A stretch of 60,000 nucleotides of DNA from Apostichopus japonicus. Taxonomy: Eukaryota; Echinodermata; Holothuroidea; Aspidochirotida; Stichopodidae. A program made the translations under genes and the position numbers. A model generated the notes under the pieces. It saw only the letters and a list, made by a program, of their open reading frames with translations. It had not been told where the DNA came from and did no database searches. Shown here one piece after another: positions 44,408 through 57,503 of the stretch (position 1 is the first letter of the stretch; each line of letters begins with the position of its first letter). The DNA is taken from contig NC_092561.1 in NCBI RefSeq assembly GCF_037975245.1, forward strand, positions 4,950,001-5,010,000. Direction: 5' to 3'.

Positions 44408-47400
44408 ATACTATATGTTTTTACCAAGACTGAACAATATGCAGGGTACCCGGTATATAGAATGCTGAAAGCTAAGGTCTTACGGGCTCACAAACCCGAT
44501 TATTGTAAGATTGAGGGCCTGTGTCGGAAACAAGCTTAAGTGATACTCATTCGCTGTGAAAATCCTTAGCGACCTTCCACCCCACCCTCACCCCCATCAG
44601 CAGCACCCTGTGCCTGTTGCAGTTTTTTGCGACATTACCATTTCCTGTTTCTAGAACTTGTCGCTATTATGACGGGCATCACTCCCTCCTTCCCTGCATG
44701 GGAACTATTGCTCTCAGCAAATAGTATACATTTGAACTATGTTGAACAGAAATATATAAGGAGTCACCACTAGGTCAGGGTTTGTGACGCGTACACGGAA
44801 GAACTAAGACACCTGCTACGATAATGAATTAGTTTAGACAGATTCAGAAAAAAAGATATATATCAATTTAGGGAAAATCCAGTCAAAACAAATCTCTATT
44901 TCCTAAGGAAACGTTTATTTGATTTCATAGTACATTAATCTTCATATGCATATCAGCATGTTGAGAGGTATATCGAGTTACAGAAGCGATATTTGAAAAC
45001 ATCTGACTTCAGTTTTTACATCAATGTTGGCCCTGCAGGAATAGGCGTAACTAGAGGAGGAAAGTTCCTGGTTGAGTGTCCTCTCATATAAATATTATTC
45101 ATTACAACCGTTGCTAACTAAGGCATGTTAGTAGTATGATAGTATTGGTATGTAACTCAGTTCCGCGATATGTCTGAAAGCACCTTGACTGAAGATCTAA
45201 GGAAAGTTAGACCACAGTCAAACAAATACTTTGTGAACTAATGGTCACGTGATTAACGTTTTAGCGTCTTCGTTATAAACCACGACGGTTTTTATGAAAA
45301 CAACAGTCACAAAACTAGATTCTACAATGTACAATTACCTATGCTTCTTTTACTAGCCATATAGCGGTGGCGACGGTATAGTAATGGTCTCACCACTATA
45401 GGTATAGCAATAAGAAAGGTATGTCCTCTCTCTATATATATATACTATATAAATGTTTATGCACAGGCGGAATTACGGAGGGGGGGGGGGGCGGGTGGGG
45501 CTTGAGAGAGCTATTTATCCAGTTCGGTGGGTAATTTGGTTGGTTATGCCACAGCAATATATACCGACAGCTCTGGGATACTTTTTATACTTACTTATAT
45601 AATGTCATTACACAAACTATAAAACAAAATCGACCCATTGTGACGATTCTTATTTAAATTAGTTAATTTTATGTCGCTTAATAACTCTGTCCGAGAAAAC
45701 TTATGCAGATAGCATAACTACAATTTCGAATTCACAACTAGTGCTGGGAAGTAACCTGTAAGTATTGCACATTGTTACATCTAGGGGCTTCATAAAATCC
45801 ACAAATGTTTCACCCTCCCCTAAAACACCTCCCAAAGCCCCCCCCCCTCACGTTTACACATCGCCTTGTATGTATATAGGCTACAATTACTAATTAGGAT
45901 CAAACTATTAAAGCTGTATAGGTGATTTCCTGCGGTATACAAACAAATGTGTCCTGTTCAGTATAACATATTAGCGGAGGGACTCCCTTGCAATATATAA
46001 AGCCGTCATGACCATACGGTCACAGTCTCGATTTAAAAGGGTGGGGTGGTGTGTGGTGGGGGGGGGATTGTGAGGTGGGGCTTAAGAGTTGATCAAGTTG
46101 TTGGGTTTTCGTGCATGTCATGCTTTATCTTGGTTGCATGATTTTGCTCAAGAATCAGGGCATTCCACCATTGATTTCTTCAGAGCAAAAAGCGCTTGCA
46201 TAACTTTATAGGTAAAAAATTTAAGAGACACGCTTGCTGGGTGAGTCTACGTCATTCATACTGGTATGTTACCAATAACTCACAAGTTCGACAGCAGCCT
46301 GTTAAGAGGCTATATAACATAGCGGGCTAAATGTCATGAACTGACTGGATGCTGAGCAAAGCCAGACCTACACGGGTTCATGTCCCTGACGTGTATCGAT
46401 ATGTATGTCCATAGAGAGGGTACGGTCGAATATCAACAACCAGTGTCACGAGACGAGAGGTTTAAGATTATTTTTTACTCTCATGTAAGATTATAAATCC
46501 CTCCCGAGTATTATCAGTTATTGTTTGTATGGCTTTATTTCTGTAAATTGCACAATAAATATTCCCACGATCTCTTTACGGTATGCCATGGACTCCCTAT
46601 TTCAACACTTGTAAGTATTTTATCTCAGCAGAACGGGTCTGGCTATTTTATTATTAACTGCATAATATAATAATGTGGCAACACTGAATTTTCAGTATTA
46701 ACCTTTTCCACTGGGACATATGTCGTTGAAATTATCCTTACCTGTTACTATAGGCAATGTGCATAGTGACGTCAATCTTTTAGGTACCACATCTTTGGGA
46801 GACCGTCTTGCACGCAGTAAGCCTACGTCTTAAAAATGACCTAACTGCGTGTTAAAACGTTTGAATGACAACCGACTAATTATGAACGATTAAAGGAGAA
46901 TGAAAATAACCATTAAAACCTGCATCATTACGAATTTGCGATTCATGTCTACTGCGCATGTATTTGTTAGCATACCACATACCGTATCGAAACATGACGT
47001 TACTCATAACGATTGGTTTCGTTTACAACGGCACATTTTCCGCCGTGTTAACACCTGCATGAATGAACACAGGACCTGAGCACAGATATATATATAGCGA
47101 GATGATTTATCATGAGTAAATTATATTATACAAAGTGAGAAATGTTTATAGCCTAACGGTATGAACCTAAATTACAGTGGCAACAAATATACATGTAGAC
47201 ACTATTAATTTTGTTCAAAATTCAGTCAAAATAACTCTACATGAGAAACATGCGGTATATACCTATTATATATTTGGCAAAGATAAGCTCAAACATGACA
47301 ACCACTGGTTACGTGACCATTGGCGTTCTACGTCCGTCCTCCTCCCTCCTCGCTTGCCTCACACAAATCAGTAATCCCAGCTTACCCCACCCCGCCCCCA

Positions 47401-49155
47401 CCCACCCCCACCAGCAATGAATTTAGGAACGAAGAGATCTCTGACTCGGAGTAAAAGTGATAAGGTCAAATTCGTATGATGGCCTAATTTGGCACTCCAG
47501 GGAGAGTGTTCTGACTTCTGAGTGACCTGGCAATAAAATTAATGAAAGTATTGTACAAGTGCCAAACAATGTAAAAGTTGTCAAACATATTTTGTACTTT
47601 TCAATGAATGTGGTTTCGTCACTTTTACAAAGGTCGAGTTTTTGAAACTTATTGAATCTTTTCGTGTGAATAGTTTAATATATGTACGTTAGTGAAACCG
47701 TTTCAGTCTCGCTGGTCGATAAAAAACAAAAAAATAATATAATTATAACGAACGAATAAGTGAGTTGTCGGATGACCTTATTTAAAAGGTGTCACCGTAG
47801 TAATACATTGTTAGTATCAATTATCAATATTCTGTCTGAAGTGTTTTGATATTATAATATAGGCATGTCAAGGCTTTAGAAACCACAAATATGTTTTGTA
47901 GGCACGGAGATGCTTCCTGATTTAATCACAACTCATATCATTCTGTTTTGTGTTTTCACTCCCATGGAGATAACGCGTTGTTACGCGCAATTACGGAGGC
48001 AATCAACTGCATGTATGCGTCAAAAGATCCTATACCGAGACGGATGATAAAAGTCGATACCTATTCTGATATTCATAATTGATTCCCAACATGTTAATCA
48101 GTTAACGCCTCTTCTAAGTACAGTAGTTTATTATTTTTTACTATCAACCTAACAGGCATCGCAATGACAACGAGATATATAGATTAAATTCATCCAGTAT
48201 CATTTAACACGACATTGTTACATCATTTGGTAATTAGCGTCATTTTTCCGTAGTTCTGCTCTCACGTTGTAGCGCTGCCCCTTCCCCTTCCCCTCCCCTC
48301 CTCTCTCCCGGGCTCCATCTACTCCCCTAAGTCTTCATTCCCATAAAAAATAAAGACAGGGACAAGTTATTATCCCTTTAAATTCTTCGTATTCAAAGAC
48401 GGCAAGCAAGCCTATATATTTATTTTAGTCAATTCAATGGATATACCCTTGCACAATACATGACTGTGGGACCATGGTCCGGGCCTTGGTCAGGATCATT
48501 TGTTGAGATGTTTTTTCTATAAAAACAAAATGTATAATAAATCAGTAGCGTTGCGACCAAATATCCCCCACCCCCCCCCACCCCCACAAAATGAGAAAAA
48601 GCGCTCGTGTTCCGTCGATTCTAACAAGCATATTACCACCATGCATTCACATTATCTCATTCATCACATGGTGGAACTCTCCCGCAAAATGCGTGGGATT
48701 TTGTTTTTAAGTTATTCGGAATCCCTCCTGGGAAGTGCACTTTGGAGCTTTTGATTAAGAGTTTTTTTTTTTGCAGCACGCTAAATTTGGAAGCAATATT
48801 GATGAGCTTATCTACATAAAAGAACCATGGGACGCTCGAATAAACCATAGAACGCCGATTGAAACAAAAAAAACAAACTTAATGATCACAGTATAGCTGT
48901 CAACCTTTGACACCGACTTGACAACGGTAGACCACGAGGACAACAACATGTCGCAAATCCTACTGTCGTTTGAAACGACCCGGCAGGTCAAACACATTGT
49001 AAATCATGAATGTTATAGCAACTAAACATATGTTACCTCGTCGTTCTCAGGGCTCCCCCAAACGATCACAAACAATAGGTTATAAAAGTGTCAAGATTTA
49101 AAGCATCATTTTAACGTTTGGTCCGCCATTTTGTAGCTAAGTTACCACCTACCAA

Positions 49156-49158
<3 letters not shown>
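44408..49158. other. Intergenic, no gene seen
   Basis: AT-rich sequence with G/C tracts at about 45479-45492, 45839-45847, 46058-46067, 47385-47412 and 48569-48588. 48020-48120 is a copy of the repeat at 42240-42400; 45995-46100 weakly resembles 57555-57635 (both with CAGTCTCGAT near a GATCAAGT). No coding region supported. Confidence 0.4.

Positions 49159-49214
<56 letters not shown>
49159..49214. repeat. (TA)n microsatellite
   Basis: About 28 TA units. Confidence 0.95.
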
Positions 49215-49218
<4 letters not shown>

Positions 49219-50930
49219 CTTATACATATATACCAAATATAAGATTGGTCATATTAAAACACTGTCGTATATATCCTTTAAAAAGAAGCTTAGAGATTGA
49301 TTTCATCTGACTTGTTGACATTTCGTCGCTCCGAGCCTTTTTTATTTTGTATTACATTTATGAATCATAAATGTCACGTAAACAACAAGTTGAAAACATT
49401 AAAATCGTATCATATTTGAAATGAAACGTGAATAGTGATGCAAATGAGCTACAGTTTTTATATGTTATGATATATCTTGATAATTAACAAATTTTAGCGT
49501 TATATTTAAAAACAAATCATCATCTTAATACCATGAACTAAGGATATTTCTTATCAATCCGTATAATTCGTTTATCGAAATACGTTATTTAAGAACACTA
49601 ACCATTCATACAGTTGCATGCTTTAAGCCTATATACTCATATGTGATAAAAGCAACCTGTTGTGTCTCCATCGTTCATTTTCACGAGGGACTTTCAGGGT
49701 TTGACATATCCGTTAGAGTTGAATTCTTATAAAAAAGACACCCGCCCACCAGCAAATTTGGGAAACTTTGAAATCTACAAAAGTGTCAACATAGCATGTG
49801 ATCTTTAGCAGAACAAGACATTTCAGTGGAACTTGTCACACACATTTTATCCCCAACAAGACGTGTCCAAAGTATTTGAATGAATATATTCTCCAACTCT
49901 TTGGATTTGGTTTGTCGTTTAGAAAGCTAGATTGATGGTACTTCATGTACGGCGTGATAATTTGTGATTATTTTCATGTATTATGTCGCAGATTGTGACG
50001 ATAAGCCAATAATCAGTTATATATTTTTTTATATGGAATGTATTAGGGTGATATATTCCAGATCTCAGTTATAACGAGCAAAAGCTAGATGATTGACTTT
50101 GCACTGAAAACGATGACTTCTGTTTTGTTTATGCCAAGAGATCGAAATCCGTTGTTAGTTTGGCGTATATGCTGTATATACGATAATGTCAAAGCGTGCA
50201 TTTGTTTGTACTATTTTCAGAATATCCTTTTACTAGATTCAAAACAATTATATATGTACAAAGCATTTGATAATAACACTACCTGTTAGTATATACACCG
50301 TGTGCCTGTATTATTACGCTTGTGTGCGAGAACCTCAATAATTCCACTACTTTATGTCCTTTCGGAAGTACCTAAAGTGCGCATACAAATTTAGGCGGAA
50401 CTGATTATACCAATGAAAGGCATAATCAGTTACTAAGCTAGTATTTCCCGAGGGGAGGGGGGGGGCAAATATCGATATAGATACCGACAATTCTATCTAA
50501 ATATAGAAAATGAAGCAACGTCAGCGTTTTAGAAGCGTATACTAACAGATTTCCACTGTGTATCTTATTTTGATCAAATTCTTGTTTGCAGATGCTTTTA
50601 TTGCCGTCGAAGCAATCAGAAGGGGAACAGGGCACCGCCAATTCCTCTGCATCCGCTCCTGCTACCCCCCCCCCCCCCGTATTGTTCTAATTTAACCTAT
50701 TGAAGGAATACTTCATATGCGTGAGTTTGAACACCACGATGCACTTAATAATTGTTTTAGGACTAGAAGTTGTGATAGCGGGCAGCATACTCTAATACAC
50801 ATGAAATGCAACCGTCTGCTTTAAGTAAAACCCCAGTAAAGTAAATCATCGTTTGTCTGTTTTGATCCTAACCCACACAGAGAACTCCCGGACCACAACA
50901 TACCTACCCACACGTAAATATTTTCATATC
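49215..50930. other. Intergenic, no gene seen
   Basis: AT-rich sequence with a G-run at about 50453-50465 and a C-run at about 50665-50678. Confidence 0.4.
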
Positions 50931-50934
50931 TTAA

Positions 50935-51181
50935 AGGTAGTCAGTATAGGCTCCAAATGATAGCACGCTATAATTGATAGAAGTTTTCAAAAAGTACCTT
51001 CCTGGAGGTCTTTACTCTCCAAATTGTTCTCAGACATTGTTAAGGAACACACAAGATGACTGAATGTCCCAGTGAGGAAAACTTCCTCGAAGGTTGTAAT
51101 AAAAACAGTTTAAGAATTTTGACCAAAGGTGACCATATTTCAATATCTAGCATATTAGGGGCCTTACAGCATAGCATACCT
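50935..51181. mobile_element. TTAA-flanked MITE, related third family
   Basis: 247 bp between TTAA at 50931-50934 and 51182-51185. The left end AGGTAGTCAGTATAGGCTCC is followed by ATAGCACGCTATA, as in the elements at 3283 and 31308. The right end reversed is AGGTATGCTATGCTG, then GGCCCCTAATATGCTAG. The termini are related to those of the first family; the interior is not. Confidence 0.75.
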
Positions 51182-52600
51182 TTAAGCCTTGTTTGTCTGT
51201 TTTACTTGCGCCTCGTATTTATTATATATATTCATATTTATATTTCTTTATTAGTGTTGTATTGTTCCAGCTAGGGTGCCAAGCAATGGATTTAGTTTAG
51301 TAGGAGAACCTAGTAAAATAAGGAATGATGTTAATACAAATAAAAGGTTTGTGAACAGGTCAGACCTAGACTCAGAGGAACAAAACTAGAAGTTTTGTCC
51401 CGAATTAGCAAAGATTTCATTCTGTCCTCAGGAAATTGACATTTTCTTTTGTCAGGCTGACGCAGATGGGGAAGTGATGTTATGAACATTCTAAACGCCT
51501 AAAGTTTGTGGGACACATATTGGAGCAGTATGAATATCATGTTTTTATCTGATAAAGGATAGGAACTGTCATTGTAGTCAGAACGAGTGCTTTGAAGCAT
51601 GAAAAGAGAGTATAGTTTCAAGTGCTATTAGCACTAGAAAATTGTCGCAACTGGCTGCAAAAGTCGAAAATATTTTCAGCTTCCTTTCATGCTATATAAA
51701 TAAATGCTTCTGAAAACTCCACATTCAATCAAATTATTAAATAGGAAGATGTTTTGGCGCGCAAAGAATAAACTTTTCAATTGTTTTCCAGACAGAGTAG
51801 ATTGTGTTGGATTCTAAACTTTTATCATATGATCTGATTGATGTGTTTGGGAGAAGTGTATGTGATCACCAGTCTGTCTGTTTGTCTATTCGTATTTGCA
51901 ATTCTCCCAACATGAGATTGACCTATTAAACGCTGGTTTTTCGCTAATCTAAACATCTGCCTGATATAGCGTAGCTTGTTGCATCCCTCCCTTACTTTCG
52001 GAATCATCGTTATAAACAAGTCAACAGTGAGAAAAGGAAATAGCGCAGCCTTTATTTTCTGGTGTTTTCATTGTGCCGTAATCCAAAAATATGGTCAACT
52101 CCTTGGTCTGTCATCTCTTTTTCTCTTCTAAGGAATATTTTTGGTGTTGATGATGATGTACCTTCAACCAATCCGATCAGTTGCATCAATACAGCCTTCT
52201 CTTGACTCTCCCTCGCCCCTATGATGTTGTAATGTCTACTCTATATTTCCCACTTGAATCGTGGTGTCTCAAGCTAGGGGGACTTCAAATCCGGCCGTTG
52301 CGTATAAGAGATAGATGGCCTACAAAAATCAGCAGTTTTATGCAAACCCCACATTGTATTTTTTCTCTACTTCTTAAGTGTATTTTGATTGTATCTGTGA
52401 CTTTCGTCATGGGAGTCCTATGCTACGTGCAGTCCATATAAACAGTACTTTCGCGACAATATACAAATAGCCTCTGTCCATATTATCATTTCCGTGCTCA
52501 AATCTCAATCTATGGGCACGTGTGACTTGTATAAGTAGCTATAGGGCCGGAGGAAGGGTTACTCCGAGCCGGAGTTGTGTTCTAACTAAAGCCGCACTGT

Positions 52601-52642
52601 GCGTAAGTGCGTCGTTTGCGTAAGTGCGTCGTTTGCGTAAGT
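52601..52642 (+). repeat. 17-bp tandem repeat, 2.5 units
   Basis: GCGTAAGTGCGTCGTTT repeated at 52601 and 52618, then a partial third unit. Confidence 0.95.
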
Positions 52643-54527
52643 TAAAGGACTATGACTAATACGTGTTTGCAAGTTTCATATTGAAATTTTATAGGCTTTC
52701 AAGAGATACAATTATCGCACACATTTTTTGAAAGTGACACTTATTGTCCACTAATAAGTCTACAGCACTTATGATGTACCCGGACATGATGATGGGGGGG
52801 CGGGGGGGGGGGGTCCAGAGGGAGTGTGGGGGAGGGGGTATAGTTAAGAGTCAGGCCACTGCTCAGTGGTGCTGAATTTGACCGTGTAAAACTCATTACA
52901 GTCATGCTTACCGTGATAGAACCCCCTTCCCCTAACCCCGTGTCGGGATGTGTATACGCTGCAAAAGGTATATTAAGTTACAGAGTCTTCATAATAAATA
53001 TGAATAAATGTCATAATGTTAGATCTCAAGCGCTGTTTCTCATTTATTTTTAAACTCTCAGACTTATTGATGACGCTCACCTTAAAACTGTATTGTGTAA
53101 GACCTTGTGTCATCTTGAGAGAAACTCTAAAAGCCAAGTAAAATGTCTTACCTCTAGACATCAAGGGCACGTAACAAAATGGTTTCTCCATCTTCAAATA
53201 GTCGAAAATGATTGGAAAAAAAAAAAACGTTTCAAAATATTCACACCTTTAGGTTGATTTCCTTTTAGAACTTGTATGATTTTGTTGTTATACTTGAGAC
53301 GTCTGTCAATGGCCACGTGCAGAAATAAATACTTGGCGATCGAATCCTTGAACATGAAAGAGAATCAGTCACGGAATCGATAAAGTGTTAAGTTGCAGAA
53401 ACCACCCGAAATCATGTCATCTTGAGTAAGAATATCTCCATAAATCCACAATCAATTCTAGAGCTGACTATGTCTCACCACTGTTCATTGCCTCTTTATG
53501 ATAAATTGTGTTCATAAATAGCTCTGCAAATTTTAATGTAGGAACAGTCTATAGTGTCTGTAGAAGACGTTTCGTAAGTTTCTCAGTAGCCACTAAAAAA
53601 GAAGAAGAGGCGGTTACAAGAGTACGGATGTTGTTAACGACCCTTATAGATATGATTCTTATCAGAATATTCCTAGGTCTCAATCTCAGTAAAGCCGAAA
53701 GAGAGGTTACGAATTACACAAATAGCAAACAAGCAAGAGAGCAGTTTCTCCCAAATAAACTAATCAAAAGAAACTTCACTGAGATTAAGAAAACTGTTCG
53801 TATATTTGTCATTCTTTGACCAACAGAGAGCATATGCTTGAAAAAATCATCGTGTTTGTATAAGCAGAATAAGAAATGTTATTAGTTTTCCAAACTAAAT
53901 ATTGAAAAGTGTCAAAGTAGATTAAGTAAATGAGCGATTGAAAGACTGAAAGTTTAGTACATTATCTACGCTGTCGTATAGGGTGGACACGAGTAACTAT
54001 ATTGCATTAGTTGTGATTCACGTCTTTAAAAGAATATGGTGAAGGTATTCTAAATATAGGGGAAGGGAGGGGGGGGGGGAATCAAAGCTTTATTGTCTGT
54101 CGAACGCAAGCCGGTACCTTTAATAATCTGCCAAGAGCCGCCAGGTGAATCAGTAGTAACGCTCTTAAATACTTTTAACATCAATTGTAAACTTGAAAGA
54201 CTACCATAGAGTGTGACGGGACACTTAACGGCCTCTAAATGTATTCAGAGGTATTTGTTTATAGCTCCATGTTATAATGGAGGGGAAAAAGAGGTTGAAA
54301 CGTCTTTATTAAAGCGATAGTTTACAATGACCATTCCTATTCTTCCTGTTATTTTTGCATTTGGTTTATCCAGGGCTAATTTTATTGACAATACATATGA
54401 CGGACTATAAGGGTTGGATTGGAGAGGGAGGGGTAAGGTAAGGGGGTATGACAATCAGTGGATGGGGAATCAACAAACTATATAGGAAAGATTATTGAAA
54501 TATGCTTAAGTAGGCATGTTTCTTGAT

Positions 54528-54549
54528 ATATATATATATATATATATAT
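54528..54549. repeat. Short (TA)n microsatellite
   Basis: About 11 TA units. Confidence 0.9.
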
Positions 54550-56062
54550 GGGGGTGAGATGCTTGTTGGGTATTTATTAAAGTGCCAGCATGGCGGCACC
54601 TGTACTCGTCTTAAACCCCTATTTGGGCCCTGTCATATCTAACTTCTAACGCAAAGTATCCATTGGTGTAAATTACCAGTTGATTCATTCATGAAATAAC
54701 TACTAAGATTTGATTCGCCCCGACGGGCCGTTTCAAAATAAATTTTAAGTTAATCAAAGCTCGATCCATAACTACCAATAAAACATCAGGAATCAGAATG
54801 TTGACATGGTATTTTCTAAGATTATAGATAAGATGCCGTTGCATAAACATTTGCTGTAAGCCCATTACAGACTTTTATTTGCGAAGAGTGTGGAAAATCG
54901 AAGAAAAAGTTTATTCGCGATATAACGGTATGTGTTACTTTTAATAATTTATATGAGTTCGTTCAACTCAAGAAAGGGATTTAAATTCTATTATTTTCTC
55001 GAAAAAAGGGACCCTTGAATTGACTTCACTTCTGAGCTATTGTTTCTTACGGTCATAGTTCATAGAACTCTGCATAGAGAGAGAGAGATAAAAAGAAGAA
55101 GAAAAACACTGCTCTGTCATTATTTTCATCTGAAATTGGGATTCCAGTCCTGTAGCTGTATACTGCTTTAATATTACGTTTAAGCAAGTCACGTTGGCGT
55201 GTACAAAGTCACGTGGCATCAATATAGAGAAACCATCCTCATTTGCAAATAAAATTGGGAGTATCGAAACACTTTGGACATGTAAACAGAGGCAGAACAC
55301 TGACATTATATAATTGGCATGTTATCTGATTGTGTTGCAGAGTAGGGAGGAGTCGTCGGAGCTAGAGGTCTAACTAAAGCGATTGTATCGTTGCAGAAAG
55401 TAAATGAATATCACGTCTAGAATCATGGTACGTCAGCCACTCCGTAGAGGCCATTGCCGCTGGGTTTCCCTTACAAGAACTGTTCGACGGTTTATATATA
55501 ATTTGTCACACATTCCATTCGTTCCTTCGATCGTCCAGTTACAGCTTTTCGCACGCCGTGGCAACAATGTCTCGTTGTTATCATTTCGTTATACATGTCA
55601 TACATATATATAGCCCTATATCGTTATCAATATGGGCAAAATATATAAAGAGGTAAACGATATATTCAGTCGACCAGCCGGAGGCGTGCCATAGGTGTAA
55701 ATTGATCCGCGGTCTTCGGTTGCTTTTTTTTTTCTATATGGCTGGATTTTCTTTCTTTCTTTATCCAAACGAAAGTTTTTTCAGCCCCACAATTGAAACT
55801 TCTTTTTAAGAAAGATATGAGTTTGTGACCGGGTTATGTAAATGTGGTTTTATCATGTATAAAGAGAAGTACTTTGAGCCCCGGTATCGTGGGAATAAGT
55901 TGCACTCTTTCATTCCATGAATTGTAAATGTGTTGACTGTTTGGTGACGTTGAATATTACGTTGTGTATTTACTTGTACGAAAGTCGTTGAATCGTATAA
56001 ACCACAATATTGCGCGGGGTTATGTGTCAGGCATACATCATGATGAACAAAAGCATATACAA

Positions 56063-56096
<34 letters not shown>

Positions 56097-56219
56097 ATAT
56101 CTTTATCTATCTTTATATATATATATATATATATAAATATATATATATATAAATATATATATATACATGTATATATATATATATATATATAATTAAATAT
56201 ATATATACATACATATATA

Positions 56220-56254
<35 letters not shown>

Positions 56255-56282
56255 ATAGATAGATATATATAAAGATAGATAG

Positions 56283-56319
<37 letters not shown>

Positions 56320-56331
56320 CATACATACATT
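56063..56331. repeat. Long interrupted (TA)n/TATC region
   Basis: TA arrays broken by ATTTATA, TCTTTATC and AGATAGATAG blocks and by TACATACA. The left half has TCTATCTTTATA and the right half the complement TATAAAGATAGA, so the region is roughly palindromic. Confidence 0.9.
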
Positions 56332-56935
56332 TATATGAAAGCAATTATGCAACCGATGCAATGACAGACGAACAGATAAACCGTCACATATACCCAAACA
56401 AACGATGTTTGAAATCATTAATTTTCTTTTTTTCCCTTGTGAGTAATGACCGAAGACTGTTATGACGTCAGCAACATGCCATACTACTTTAACTTATTTC
56501 TTAACACAGATCCACTCGGAACCTCTTTAAGAATGTGGGGGCCTCATCACAATAAAACATTTTACACCAGTACAATGACACGTTGATGGAATATAGTCTT
56601 GGTCAATCATTGGGATGGGAAAGCCTATGATGGACGCATGAAATTCACTCGATCTGTTTCCTATCGTCTAGGCAGTAATTACCACATAATGTCTGTTGAT
56701 TGACTTGTTCGAAGTTAATAGCGCCGGATATCTTCCCGCCATGTCCATGACCCATCAGAATTAAAGGTATAATGATGTCAGACAAATTGAAAGAATAATC
56801 CCATCGCAAATGAAAGTAATGCTTGTCATCTTAATTGATAGCTTGTTGATCTAATTGTGCATTCATTTGTGATGTCACACATGGAAGCACCTGCAGAGTA
56901 ACCGTCTTTGTTTTTTTCCTGATTTTTCACAGATA
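56332..56935. other. Intergenic, no gene seen
   Basis: AT-rich sequence with no recognisable features. Confidence 0.4.
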
Positions 56936-56943
56936 CAATAAGG

Positions 56944-57495
56944 TAAGGTGACCATATTTTCCTGACTATAATCGGGGACATTTATTGCGTGACTGATATG
57001 GGGGAGGGGTCTAAGGGGAGGGGTGTCCCCCTCCCCTTTGGAAAATTTACAAGTGCCTAAGGTGCTTAGATGTAAAATGGTGATACTTAGGACCTTTTTT
57101 AAATCAATTTTATTTTCAAAAATGTAGCTTTTTTTAGATGAAATTCACTTACTTCACGTGGTTCTTTGAGAGCTTGTGAGTTGCTCATGCTCACACTATA
57201 AGTGTCGATGTGTCGCCGTAGTTGCCAATTATACGGTCGAAAGAGTGCTAGGCTAGATCGATCTAGCATATTTTTAACAGTGTTTCTACTTTACGCTGCC
57301 CCACCTGTTCCGTTCTACGCCTGCACACTTGACTAAATTTTGTTTTTATAATTATTTTACTAATAATGTGGGATATTTTCAAAATTCCTGAACATTTAGA
57401 CGAATCGGGGACATTTTCGGGGACACTTGTTCATCGGGGACAGCACACTGTATTCGGGGACTGTCTCCGAAAATCGGGGACGTCTGGTCACCTTA
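56944..57495. mobile_element. hAT-like MITE with TAAGGTGACCA termini, 552 bp
   Basis: Termini TAAGGTGACCATA and, reversed, TAAGGTGACCAGA; both are followed within a few bases by C/G-rich CGGGGACA-type repeats. A perfect 8-bp target duplication CAATAAGG is at 56936-56943 and 57496-57503. It contains the G-rich module at 57001-57029. Near the right end CGGGGACA-like units recur about five times. Confidence 0.9.
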
Positions 57496-57503
57496 CAATA
57501 AGG

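Larger units (their letters stand above)
51186..56062. other. Intergenic, no gene recognised
   Basis: Holds a 17-bp repeat at 52601-52642, G-runs at about 52794-52811 and 54069-54079, and (TA)n at 54528-54549. A 103-codon plus-strand frame at 53508-53819 has no recognisable domain and is not called. Confidence 0.4.

Noticed and set aside
53508-53819. 103-codon frame
   Set aside because: No family recognised; length is not remarkable in 60 kb.
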